Assembly: GCA_028284045.1 (NCBI GenBank)
Contig: JANQSN010000061.1
Coordinates: 1-64,000, forward strand
Source: Alphaproteobacteria bacterium
Lineage (GTDB): Bacteria > Pseudomonadota > Alphaproteobacteria > DSM-16000 > Inquilinaceae
Reading direction: 5' to 3'
Length of the DNA: 64,000 bases
Positions 38,625-47,141 of this stretch are shown here, piece by piece; the stretch's first letter is position 1; each line of letters starts with the position of its first letter. The notes below the pieces were generated by a model. That model was not told the origin of the DNA and searched no databases. It saw only the letters and a program-made list of their open reading frames with translations. A program made the position numbers and the translations under genes.

Positions 38625-39737
38625 ATGCAACTACCCCTCATAGGTTTGCGTAGTGATCTCGACATCTTGAAGTTGAATGAAGCCGCGGTTAATGCTGAGA
38701 TCAACGAGAAAATCATCTCGTTTCTCGGTTACAAAACACAAACACCGCACAACGTGTACCGTGAGCAGGACATTATCTGGCGCTACCCTCACCTATTCCT
38801 CGGCCACAAGAATTCGAAGACCGATCCGATCCTAAAGGGTCGTCCTGACTACATTCTAGAGATTCGCGAGATCGGAAACTGGATCCTGGAGGCGAAGGCG
38901 GGATCGGAGGTGGTTGGGATGGACGATATCGATCAAGCTTACACATACGCTAGCGTTCCCCAGATCCGAGCTCCTATGTTTGCAATCTGCAACGGCATGA
39001 GTTTCGTTGTCTTCGAAACAAGACGGCATCCTAATGCTGATCCGATTCTGAGCATTGATTATGATCAAATTGAGGAAAAACGATACGCGATATACAATTT
39101 ATTGTCGCCGGCGGGATTCGCGCGTCGTTATCCTCGTCTACTCGTTGAAACTGGAAGGCCACTGGCGCCCGGGTTTGGGCCCTCCGCCAGAATACTCAAG
39201 GGAAGATCGATGCAGAATCAAGTGCGTTGCGTAGTAAAAATTGAGGGAACGGAAGTTCTTTTGCCTCCTCAGATAATCAGACAGATTGAAGAATCCTATG
39301 AGAGTGCAATAGGTATTTTTATTGGCGACCGTTGTGGCAGGTTGTCGGATGGAACGATTTTTGCTGATGTCAAGATGACGCATGGAGATAAGTCACACGA
39401 CGAATTTGCTAAGCAGTTTGAATTGGAGTATTATAGATATATATGTCGAGATGAAGAAGTTTCACTGGATCCGACTGTTCCAAGTATCTTCGAATGTACT
39501 ATTAATAGAACAATCCCGCCGGGAACAGCTATCTCAAACCCGATGACCGGCCAAACTAATATAGTACCAATCGAGGTACCGATTTCATACTACGCCGAGG
39601 CGACGGGGTATGTTTCCGGTTCGAAATTCATCGGCGAACATACAACTAGAATAAGTCATCCGATCAACTATTGTGGTAAAATCCTTAGTTTTGAGATCTC
39701 AGTCGCCGGGTCGATTGATTTTGATTTCGAGCGGTGA
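38625..39737 (+). CDS. Stand-alone HsdR_N-type (PD-(D/E)XK) nuclease-like protein, low GC
   Basis: A 370-residue protein of foreign base composition, with many AT-rich codons against GC-rich neighbours. The N-terminal half matches the nuclease domain of type I restriction R subunits: GRPDYILEIREIGNWILEAK places Asp75 and Glu89-x-Lys91 as a PD-(D/E)XK site. DIDQAYTYASVPQIRAPMFA supplies the QxxxY motif. The C-terminal about 180 residues (from NQVRCVVKIEGTEVLLPPQI) match nothing I recognise. There is no helicase, methylase or specificity gene beside it. The ATG at 38625 has AGGTG nine bases upstream, and a GTG at 38613 is the alternative. It is bracketed by repeats and an IS element, so it was probably acquired. 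Confidence 0.75.
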   Translation: MQLPLIGLRSDLDILKLNEAAVNAEINEKIISFLGYKTQTPHNVYREQDIIWRYPHLFLGHKNSKTDPILKGRPDYILEIREIGNWILEAKAGSEVVGMDDIDQAYTYASVPQIRAPMFAICNGMSFVVFETRRHPNADPILSIDYDQIEEKRYAIYNLLSPAGFARRYPRLLVETGRPLAPGFGPSARILKGRSMQNQVRCVVKIEGTEVLLPPQIIRQIEESYESAIGIFIGDRCGRLSDGTIFADVKMTHGDKSHDEFAKQFELEYYRYICRDEEVSLDPTVPSIFECTINRTIPPGTAISNPMTGQTNIVPIEVPISYYAEATGYVSGSKFIGEHTTRISHPINYCGKILSFEISVAGSIDFDFER

Positions 39738-39777
39738 TTTGGCTTTGCTCATGTTTGGTGGCCTATATGGTGTTATA

Positions 39778-40930
39778 CCAACGGCGATAATTACTGACTT
39801 GTGTGAGCCCAGTCGCGCATTCCGATGGACATGATGGTCTCAGGCTGGGCGATGAGCCTGTTCCAGCCGTCGCAGCCGGCGTCGAGGATGGCGTCGTAGG
39901 TCTCGAAGACGCGGTTGGAGAGCCAGGTCTGGCGCAGGTACTGCCAGACATTCTCGATCGGGTTCAGTTCCGGCGCGCGGGACGGCAGCAGGATGATGGT
40001 GAGGTTCTTGGGAACCCTCAGCTTGTCGGTCTTGTGCCAACCGGCGCGGTCCATGAGGACGACGGCGTGGGCCTTGGCGGCGACGGTGCGGCTGATCTCC
40101 TCCAGGTGCAGTTGCATCATCGGGATGTTGGTTCTGGGCAGCATGAGGGCAGCGCCCTTGCCGAGCCTTGGGCAGATCGCGCCGAACAGGTAGGCGTTCT
40201 CGTAGCGCTGATCGGCCGGCAGACGCGGCCGCGTTCCCTTTCTCGCCCAGAGGCGGACACGGCCGTTCTTCTGGCCGAGCCGGGCTTCATCCTGGAACCA
40301 GATCTCGATGGGCTTGCCCTTGGGCAGGTCGGCTATGTGTGCGGCGAACGTACGCGGGAAGTTTTTTTAAACCCCGCTATCACGCGCTCGTCCTGCGCCG
40401 GATGCTGGGGCCGGCCGCTGATGTGGGAGAAGGCGAGCCGGGCCAGCAGATCGGAGATCGCCCGCTCGCTGTAGACCACGCCGAAGCGTTCTTCGATGAC
40501 CCGCTTCAGGTCGATCCGCCGCCAGCGGACGACGCCGTGCACGGCCGGATCGGGGCCCGTCTCGACGATGCCGGCCAACGCCGTCATCTGTGCCTCGTTC
40601 AGCAGGCACTCGCGGCCGGGCCGCGGGCGATCCGTCAGCCCGTCGAGGCCTTCGGCGTTGAAGCGATGGGCCCAGTCCCGCAGCGTCTGGCGGTCCATGC
40701 CACCGACCTGCGCGGCCGCGGCTCGGCTCATGCCGTCATAGACGGCGGCCAGCGCCAGAAGGCGTCGGGTCTGGCGACTGTTCCGGCTTTGCTTGGCCAG
40801 TCGGCGAAGCTCGGCAGCGTCATAGTCATCCCGGAGCTGAATGGCAGGCATGGCGACCCTCCTTCGCCAACCATGAATCACGCCGCCCCGAAAAAAGGAA
40901 TCCCCCAGAGTCAAAATCTGGTGCCGTTGG
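39778..40930 (-). mobile_element. IS630-family insertion sequence
   Basis: A 1,153-bp element bounded by inverted CCAACGGC...GCCGTTGG ends with TA on both sides (39776-39777 and 40931-40932). The TA fits the TA target duplication of IS630/Tc1-mariner elements. Beyond the core the ends stay partly similar (GATAATTACTGACT and CCAGATTTTGACT). It contains one transposase in two overlapping frames. It inserted 40 bases downstream of the nuclease stop, splitting AT-rich sequence without breaking a recognisable gene. Confidence 0.85.
39791..40851 (-). CDS. IS630-family transposase, expressed through a -1 frameshift
   Basis: The first frame (40851 to 40333) starts MPAIQLRDDYDAAELRRLAK and carries the helix-turn-helix (AAAQVGGMDRQTLRDWAHRF). 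It ends shortly after GFKKTSRVRSPHT. The catalytic half is in the -1 frame and ends at 39791. The switch lies at a TTT plus seven-A run on the minus strand (T7 at 40362-40368). Reading through in -1 gives GFKKNFPRTFAAHIA and then all three catalytic residues: IWFQDEARLGQKNG, VVLMDRAGWHKTDKL and ELNPIENVWQYLRQ. The DDE set is complete, so the element may be active. Programmed frameshifting is common in this family. Confidence 0.85.
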
Positions 40931-41010
40931 TATTACGGCCCTTCTCCTTTCTCTCTCACCTCCTAACGTCGGCTGGAAGTTCCTCAATATAAATGTCGAG
41001 TATCGCAAGC

Positions 41011-41105
41011 GGTGAGAATCAGACGGATCGAACCCATCCTTCCGCCGATGAATGGCTGAGATCGGTCAGTCTGGTCGGACTCTTCCACGTGATTCTCACC
41101 ACTAG
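41011..41105. repeat. MITE-like repeat, copy 2
   Basis: It runs from GGTGAGAATCA to TGATTCTCACCACTAG. The 11-bp ends GGTGAGAATCA/TGATTCTCACC are perfectly inverted. It aligns to copy 1 with one single-base indel and scattered changes. The left flank is CAAGC rather than TAGT, so any left TA flank has been lost. It marks the right border of the low-GC segment. Confidence 0.8.
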
Positions 41106-41120
41106 CGACCACTTTGTCCG

Positions 41121-41945
41121 CTAAAGAGCCGATGGGTCATCGTAGGCTCCAGGTATTCCCAGGACATCGGCGAAGATGTCGACGCCACCCGCCAGGAGGT
41201 TGGGCAGGATCGGCCGGTCCTGCCAATGGCTGTCCGATGTTAGGATCGCCTGCACGAAATCGCCGCGGACGAACTTGAAGCGTTCCGTCACCCGCTCCCC
41301 TTCCTCGACTTTCAGGTAGAGGCCCTCCGCCAGATCGCTGTCGTCGGTCTGCTTCAGCACATGGTCGGGGCGGCTGTCGCTCTTCTGCGTCGCCGCCAAC
41401 AGTGCGGTGCGCCAATCGGCTGACTTGAAGCGGGACGGACCGAGCAATCGATCGACGGCGGCGGTGGACGCAACTTCACCCTGGTGGATTACCGGCGCCG
41501 GCACTACGGGAAGCCCGAACAGCAAATCGCGGCGCGCCTGCGTCGACAGGAAATGCTCCGTTTCACGGTCAAGAACCGCAAATTCCAAGAAATAGTGCGG
41601 TAGCTGATCGTAGAATACCGTGTGCTTTGCGTACAACCACTCGCCGAACATGATGTAGCGCGTACCGAGTGTGGACAATAATCGATGGGCATGCGTGTGT
41701 GCCCAGGTCTTGAAGAGATCGAAGTGTCTTTCGCGGCCGCCACCGGTCAGATAGTGCCCCCGGCTCTGAAGAAGCAGGCGGCGGTTGCCGTCAAAGGACA
41801 AGGCGGCATTGGCGCCGTCGACCTTCTCTTCGACCGTGAGCCGGACGCCGCGAAGCTCGGCCAGGGGCTTGTCGTCCGCAATATCGCCGACCTGTAGGCG
41901 GGAGCCTTCGATATGCCGGGTCCGCGGATACTTGATGAAGTCCAT
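41121..41945 (-). CDS. ATP-dependent RNA ligase family protein
   Basis: A 274-residue nucleotidyltransferase with the motifs of the Rnl2-like RNA ligases. Motif I is [18 protein letters not shown] with the adenylated Lys41. Motif IIIa is [18 protein letters not shown] (about 98-115), motif IV is [11 protein letters not shown] (Glu207, Lys212) and motif V is [10 protein letters not shown] (Lys224). The family seals nicks in RNA by a ligase-adenylate intermediate. No polynucleotide kinase, phosphatase or RtcB-like partner is next to it. It stands beside the repeat-bounded nuclease/IS segment and is co-directional with gcdH 91 bases upstream, so it could belong to the same accessory region. The biological target is unknown. 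Confidence 0.85.
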   Translation of the reverse strand: MDFIKYPRTRHIEGSRLQVGDIADDKPLAELRGVRLTVEEKVDGANAALSFDGNRRLLLQSRGHYLTGGGRERHFDLFKTWAHTHAHRLLSTLGTRYIMFGEWLYAKHTVFYDQLPHYFLEFAVLDRETEHFLSTQARRDLLFGLPVVPAPVIHQGEVASTAAVDRLLGPSRFKSADWRTALLAATQKSDSRPDHVLKQTDDSDLAEGLYLKVEEGERVTERFKFVRGDFVQAILTSDSHWQDRPILPNLLAGGVDIFADVLGIPGAYDDPSAL

Positions 41946-42036
41946 CGAACCCTCGCACGGCGGCGGACAATCCGGTCGAGGTGCCCGTCGCCGGCAGCCC
42001 CCGTGCTTGCCTTCGTGGTAGCCGCCGGTCGGTGGA

Positions 42037-43257
42037 TCAGAAGAACGCGCTGATGCCGGTCTGGGCGCGGCCGAGGATCAGGGCGTGGATGTCGTGGGTG
42101 CCCTCGTAGGTGTTCACCGCCTCCAGGTTCATGACGTGGCGGATCACGTGGTACTCGTCGGCGACGCCGTTGGCGCCCAGCATGTCGCGGGCTGTCCGCG
42201 CAATCTCCAGCGCCTTGCCGCAATTGTTGCGCTTCAGGAGGCTGATCGCCTCCGGTGGGCAGGCCGCGGCATCCTTCAGCCGGCCGAGCCGCAAGACGGC
42301 CGAAAGGCCGAGCGCGATCTCCGTCTGCATGTCGGCCAGCTTCTTCTGGATGAGTTGGTTGGCGGCCAGCGGTCGGCCGAACATCGGCCGGTCCAGCACG
42401 TATTGCCGGGCCGTATGCCAGCAGAATTCCGCCGCGCCCATAGCCCCCCAGGCGATGCCGTAGCGGGCGTTGTTGAGGCAGCCGAACGGCCCCTTCAGCC
42501 CACTGACGCCGGGCAGCAGGTGGTCGTCACCGACCGGCACATCGTCCATGACGATCTCGCCGGTCAGCGACGCGCGCAGGGAGAACTTGCCCTCGATCGC
42601 CGGCGCCGACAGGCCGGCCATCCCCTTCTCCAGGACGAAGCCGCGGATGACGCCCTCGTCGTCCTTCGCCCAGACGACGAAGACGTCGGCGATCGGCGAA
42701 TTGGTGATCCACAGCTTCGACCCACTGAGCCGCCAGCCGCCGGCCACCCGCCGGGCGCGCGTCTTCATCGCGCCGGGGTCGGAGCCGGCATCGGGCTCCG
42801 TCAGCCCGAAACAGCCGACCCACTCGCTGGTCGCCAGCCTCGGCAGGTAGCGGCGGCGCTGCGCCTCGCTGCCATAGGCATGGATCGGGTGCATGACCAG
42901 CGAGGACTGGACGGACATCGCGGAGCGATAGCCGCTGTCCACCCGCTCCACCTCCCGCGCGATCAGGCCATAGCAGGTGTAGGACACGCCCGCCCCGCCA
43001 TAGGCCTCCGGAATGGTGGGGCCGAGCAGGCCGAGCGCGCCCATCTCCGTCATGATGGCGCGGTCGAAGGTCTCGTGCCGGTGGGCCTCGCGCACCCGGG
43101 GGAGCAACTGGTCCTGGCAATAGGCGCGCGCCGTGTCGCGCACCATCCGCTCGTCTTCGCTCAGCTCCGCGTCCAGTCCCAGCGGATCTTGCCAGTCGAA
43201 GGGCGCGCGCGCGGGTGCGGCCTGAACCTCGGTGTCATCGGCAGTGGCGACGGTCAT
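42037..43257 (-). CDS. gcdH: Glutaryl-CoA dehydrogenase-like acyl-CoA dehydrogenase
   Basis: A flavoprotein of 406 residues. [20 protein letters not shown] at the start, [40 protein letters not shown] and [17 protein letters not shown] match the glutaryl-CoA dehydrogenase branch. The catalytic base is Glu385 in [20 protein letters not shown]. The enzyme oxidatively decarboxylates glutaryl-CoA to crotonyl-CoA in lysine, tryptophan and hydroxylysine breakdown. It lies 23 bases downstream of mrp on the same strand. Confidence 0.92.
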   Translation of the reverse strand: MTVATADDTEVQAAPARAPFDWQDPLGLDAELSEDERMVRDTARAYCQDQLLPRVREAHRHETFDRAIMTEMGALGLLGPTIPEAYGGAGVSYTCYGLIAREVERVDSGYRSAMSVQSSLVMHPIHAYGSEAQRRRYLPRLATSEWVGCFGLTEPDAGSDPGAMKTRARRVAGGWRLSGSKLWITNSPIADVFVVWAKDDEGVIRGFVLEKGMAGLSAPAIEGKFSLRASLTGEIVMDDVPVGDDHLLPGVSGLKGPFGCLNNARYGIAWGAMGAAEFCWHTARQYVLDRPMFGRPLAANQLIQKKLADMQTEIALGLSAVLRLGRLKDAAACPPEAISLLKRNNCGKALEIARTARDMLGANGVADEYHVIRHVMNLEAVNTYEGTHDIHALILGRAQTGISAFF

Positions 43258-43280
43258 CGCTGGTCATCCTCAACGCTCGA

Positions 43281-44432
43281 TCACACATAGACGATCCGCG
43301 GCGCCTGGCGCGGCGTGGCCCCGGCCAGCTTGTCCCACACCGCCGCGGCGATCGCCCGATAGGCGTCGGCATCCGCGCTGTCGGGCTGCGAGACGACGAT
43401 CGGCGCGCCGTCGTCGGAGGTCTCGCGGATCGCCAGGGTCAGCGGGATCTCGCCCAGGAAATCGACGCCCAGCCGCCCGGCTTCCGCCCGCGCGCCACCA
43501 TGGCCGAACACGTTCGACTGGCCGCCGCAATGCGGGCAGACGAAATAGCTCATGTTCTCCACGATGCCGAGTACCGGCACGTCCACCTGGCGGAACATGT
43601 TGAGCCCCTTGCGCGCATCCAGCAAGGCAATGTCCTGCGGCGTGGAGACGATGACGGCGCCGGACAGCGGCACCTGCTGGGCCATGGTGAGCTGGGCGTC
43701 GCCGGTGCCGGGCGGCAGGTCGACCACCAGCACGTCCAGCGCCCCCCAGTTCACGTCGCGCAGCATCTGGGTCAGCGCCGACTGGACCATCGGGCCGCGC
43801 CAGATCATCGGTCGCTCTTCCTCCACCAGGAAACCGATGGACATGACCTTGAGGCCGTAATTGTGCATCGGGTCGAGGGACTTGCCGTCCGGGGAGTTCG
43901 GCTTGCCGCTGATCCCCATCATGCGCGGCATCGACGGCCCGTAGATGTCGGCGTCCAACAGGCCGACCTTATGCCCGTTGGCGGACAGGCCGAGCGCCAG
44001 GTTCGCCGCCGTGGTCGACTTGCCGACCCCGCCCTTGCCCGAAGCGACGGCGATCAGGAAGCGCACGTCGGGCAGGGTGATGCGCCCCGTGCCGGACTTG
44101 CGCTGCGGGCCGCCCGGACCGGCCGCCGGCGGTGCGGGGCGCGCCTGCGGTGGGGGCGGTGCACCCGCCGGACCGCCGGCGCCGCGCTGTGCGGTCATCA
44201 CCACGGTTGCAGACAACACGCCCGGCAAGGCCGCCAAGGTTTTCTCCACCTCGCGGCGCAGCGGCTCCAGGGCGGGACCCCGTTCCGCTGGCACCTCCAG
44301 CGCGACCAGAACATGGCCGTCGCGGATCTGCGGCGGCGACACCATGCCGAGCGAGACGATGTCCGAACCGCGATCGGGATCGCTGATCGTGGCCAGAGCC
44401 TGCTGGACCGCTTCGACGCTAACCGTGTTCAA
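43281..44432 (-). CDS. mrp: Mrp/NBP35-family iron-sulfur carrier ATPase
   Basis: An ATPase of the Mrp/ApbC family, 383 residues from a TTG at 44432 that has GGAG nine bases upstream. An upstream in-frame ATG would add an unrelated tail. The N-terminal MIP18-like domain is VEAVQQALATISDPDRGSDI. The deviant Walker A is IAVASGKGGVGKSTTAANLA. LLDADIYGPSMPRM and VDLPPGTGDAQLTMAQQVPL follow. The metal-binding CPHCGG (YFVCPHCGGQSNVFG) is intact. Family members carry Fe-S clusters to apo-proteins. A Pro/Gly-rich linker joins the two domains. It is divergent from hflK. Confidence 0.93.
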   Translation of the reverse strand: MNTVSVEAVQQALATISDPDRGSDIVSLGMVSPPQIRDGHVLVALEVPAERGPALEPLRREVEKTLAALPGVLSATVVMTAQRGAGGPAGAPPPPQARPAPPAAGPGGPQRKSGTGRITLPDVRFLIAVASGKGGVGKSTTAANLALGLSANGHKVGLLDADIYGPSMPRMMGISGKPNSPDGKSLDPMHNYGLKVMSIGFLVEEERPMIWRGPMVQSALTQMLRDVNWGALDVLVVDLPPGTGDAQLTMAQQVPLSGAVIVSTPQDIALLDARKGLNMFRQVDVPVLGIVENMSYFVCPHCGGQSNVFGHGGARAEAGRLGVDFLGEIPLTLAIRETSDDGAPIVVSQPDSADADAYRAIAAAVWDKLAGATPRQAPRIVYV

Positions 44433-44697
44433 GGTTGAAAACTCCGTAACGGCGGCCACATTCGCCTGGTAGGCCCAAGCGCGCGTCCCGGACACCCGTT
44501 CCGGGCGGGACGGCCAGAGCCCCACGACCGGCTTCTGATGTAGCCGGCGACAAAACGGATGGAAACCCCGGCCAAGGTCGCGCTAACCAGTCGGCGCGCC
44601 GCCGCGGCGGCTCATCGCGAAACAACACAGCGGCGACGCCTTAGCGGGGCGACGCCGTTCCGGCCAATGCCGACTTGGAAGGAGCGCGTCACAGGTC

Positions 44698-45834
44698 ATG
44701 CCCTGGAGTTCACAAGGCGGGGGCGGCGGCCCCTGGGGCTCAGGTGGCGGCGGCGGCGGCCAGAACCCCTGGGGCGGACGTCCCGGCGGTGGCGGCGGTC
44801 CGAACACGCCGGACTTCGAAGAGATGCTGCGCCGCGGCCAGGACCGGATGCGCCGGATGATTCCCGGCGGCGTAAGCGGCGGCCGCGGGGTGCTGATCAT
44901 CGTCGCCATCGTCGCGGCGATCTGGCTGAGCACCGGGATCTTCCGGGTCCAGCCGGAAGAACAGGGCGTGGTCCTGCGCTTCGGCGAGTATGTGCGTGAT
45001 GTCGGCTCCGGCCTGCACTATCACTTGCCTTCCCCGATCGAGTCGGTGTTCACCCCGGCGGTCACCCGCATCAATCGCATCGATGTCGGCTTCCGCAGCG
45101 GCAACGACGTGACCGGCTCCGCCCGGGTCAACGACGTGCCGGAAGAAAGCCTGATGCTGACCGGCGACGAGAACATCATCGACATCGACTTCACGGTGCT
45201 GTGGCGCATCAGCAATGCGCGCGACTACCTGTTCAACATCCGCAACCCGGAAGAGACGGTGAAGGTCGTCGCGGAAAGCGCGATGCGCGAGATCATCGCC
45301 CGAACCGACATTCAGCCCGCCCTGACCGAGGCCCGTCAGGAGATCGAGCAGCAGACCCGCCAGCTCCTGCAGGAGACGCTGGACAATTACGGCGACGGCG
45401 CGGGGATTGAGGTCACCGACATCCAGCTTCAGCGGGTCGATCCGCCGAGCCCGGTGGTCGATGCCTTCAACGACGTGCTGCGCGCGCGCCAGGACCAGCA
45501 GCGCCTGCGCAACGAGGCGGAGGCCTACCGCAACGACATCATCCCGCGGGCCCGTGGTGATGCCGAACGCCTGGTTCAGGAGGCGACGGCCTATCGCGAG
45601 CAGGTTATCAGCCGCGCCGACGGTGACGCCCAGCGCTTCCTGTCGATCCTCGCCTCCTACGCCATCTCGCCGGACGTGACGGCGCAGCGGCTCTATCTGG
45701 AGACGCTGGAGGAGGTGTTCGCCGGCGTGCAGAAGGTGCTGATCGACGGCGAGGCGGAAGGATCCCAGGGTGTCGTGCCCTATCTGCCGCTGGGTGAATT
45801 GAACCGGCGCCCGGCGCTGACGGGAGACCAGTAA
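44698..45834 (+). CDS. hflK: FtsH protease regulator HflK
   Basis: A 378-residue SPFH-domain protein that with HflC forms a large periplasmic cage around FtsH. The N-terminal about 60 residues are Gly- and Trp-rich (QNPWGGRPGGGGGPNTPDFE), then a membrane helix near 62-80 (VLIIVAIVAAIWLSTGIFRV). The SPFH domain contains QGVVLRFGEYVRDVGSGLHY and EESLMLTGDENIIDIDFTVL. A long helix (DIQLQRVDPPSPVVDAFNDV onward) ends the domain. It is spaced two bases from hflC. Confidence 0.95.
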   Translation: MPWSSQGGGGGPWGSGGGGGGQNPWGGRPGGGGGPNTPDFEEMLRRGQDRMRRMIPGGVSGGRGVLIIVAIVAAIWLSTGIFRVQPEEQGVVLRFGEYVRDVGSGLHYHLPSPIESVFTPAVTRINRIDVGFRSGNDVTGSARVNDVPEESLMLTGDENIIDIDFTVLWRISNARDYLFNIRNPEETVKVVAESAMREIIARTDIQPALTEARQEIEQQTRQLLQETLDNYGDGAGIEVTDIQLQRVDPPSPVVDAFNDVLRARQDQQRLRNEAEAYRNDIIPRARGDAERLVQEATAYREQVISRADGDAQRFLSILASYAISPDVTAQRLYLETLEEVFAGVQKVLIDGEAEGSQGVVPYLPLGELNRRPALTGDQ

Positions 45835-45836
45835 TC

Positions 45837-46892
45837 ATGGGCAAGCGACTTGGCATTCTCGGCATCGTCGTCATCGTTGCCGGCATCCTGGCCTCCGGTG
45901 CGCTGTTCACCGTCAGCGAGACCGAACAGGCCATCGTCGTGCAGTTCGGTGAGCCGAAGCAGGTGGTGCAGGAACCCGGGCTGAACCTGAAGGTGCCGTT
46001 CATCCAGGAGGTGCGCCGCTACGAGCGCCGCATCCTGGAGGTCGACCCGCCGGTGGAGCAGGTCATTCTGGCCGACCAGCGGCGCCTCGATGTCGACGCC
46101 TTCGTGCGCTATCAGATCACCGATCCGCTGCGCTTCTTCCAGTCGGTGACCAACGAGAACGGCGCCCGGGCGCGCATCTCCACCGTCACCAACGCCGCGC
46201 TGCGCCGCGTGCTGGGCAACCAGACCCAGCTTGCCGTCCTGTCCGGCGAACGCGCCGACATCATGCGTCAGATCCAGGACGAGGTCGAAGCGCTGACGGA
46301 GACGGCCTTCGGTGTCGACATCATCGATGTGCGCCTCGGCCGCGCGGATGTGCCGCAGGACACGGTGCAGAGCGTCTATGACCGGATGGCGTCGGAACGC
46401 CAGCGCGAGGCGGCGGAGTTCCGCGCGCAAGGTGAGGAGCAGGCCCAGCAGATCCGCGCCCGTGCGGATCGCGAGGTGACGGTGCTGCTGGCGGAGGCCG
46501 AGCGCCAGGCGCAGATCCTGCGCGGTCAGGGCGATGCCGAGGCGATCCGCATCCTCGCCGAAGCCTATGGCCAGGACGAGGAATTCTTCGGCTTCTTCCG
46601 CACCCTGCAGGCCTATCGCACGTCGATCGGCGACGACGACACCACCATGGTGCTGGCACCGGAAGGGGAGTTCTTCCGCTTCTTCCACAACATCGACGGC
46701 TCGGCCATCGCCGCGTTGGGGGGCGGTGGGACGCCGCCCGCCGGGGAGGAAGAGGACCAGGTCGGCGACGCAGCACCGACGGCGCCGGCCGAAGCGCCGC
46801 CCGCGCAGCTTGCCCAGCCCGCGGAGGCCGAGGCCGAGGGGACACCTGTCCCAGCCGAAGAGACGTCGGCCACCAACGGGACCGTCAACTGA
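45837..46892 (+). CDS. hflC: FtsH protease regulator HflC
   Basis: The partner of HflK, 351 residues. A single N-terminal helix (LGILGIVVIVAGILASGALF) anchors it. The SPFH domain includes QAIVVQFGEPKQVVQEPGLN and RRLDVDAFVRYQITDPLRFF. The segment TAFGVDIIDVRLGRADVPQD and MASERQREAAEFRAQGEEQA are family signatures. The C-terminus (from about residue 300) is an Ala/Glu/Pro-rich tail longer than in E. coli HflC. The next gene is a DegP-type protease, the usual partner of this pair in alphaproteobacteria. Confidence 0.95.
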   Translation: MGKRLGILGIVVIVAGILASGALFTVSETEQAIVVQFGEPKQVVQEPGLNLKVPFIQEVRRYERRILEVDPPVEQVILADQRRLDVDAFVRYQITDPLRFFQSVTNENGARARISTVTNAALRRVLGNQTQLAVLSGERADIMRQIQDEVEALTETAFGVDIIDVRLGRADVPQDTVQSVYDRMASERQREAAEFRAQGEEQAQQIRARADREVTVLLAEAERQAQILRGQGDAEAIRILAEAYGQDEEFFGFFRTLQAYRTSIGDDDTTMVLAPEGEFFRFFHNIDGSAIAALGGGGTPPAGEEEDQVGDAAPTAPAEAPPAQLAQPAEAEAEGTPVPAEETSATNGTVN

Positions 46893-46925
46893 CCTGGCGG
46901 CCAAGGGCTATTTGGTAAAGCGGAT

Positions 46926-46979
46926 ATCGGGCGCCGTTCGCCGTCGGTTTCTACCGATCCCCGGCGGGCGGCGCCCGAT
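46926..46979 (+). terminator. Branched inverted repeat between hflC and degP
   Basis: ATCGGGCGCCG (46926-46936) and CGGCGCCCGAT (46969-46979) are perfect 11-bp arms. They enclose a second hairpin TCGGT-TTCT-ACCGA (46944-46957). There is no U-run after it. It could end or attenuate the hflKC transcript before degP. Confidence 0.6.
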
Positions 46980-47141
46980 CCATATTTCGACCACAATGGC
47001 GTGTTGCAAGCGAAGGCAACCGGACATTCGCCGCCCTTGCGCCCGACCCACCCGGCGCGCAGGAGGGTCGTTCGGGCAGCCCTCCCCCTTGACAGACGCG
47101 CGGACTCAGCGCGCCGCAGCTTCAGAAGACCAGAGACACGT

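Noticed and set aside
38425-41105. tRNA-like reading of the two repeats on the minus strand (7-bp GAGAATC/GATTCTC ends and a GGTTCGATCC segment in copy 2)
   Set aside because: No proper anticodon arm with a 7-base loop could be folded. Copy 1 breaks the acceptor-like pairing, and the conserved hairpin GGAT...ATCC does not match a normal T arm. A MITE-like repeat explains the ends better.
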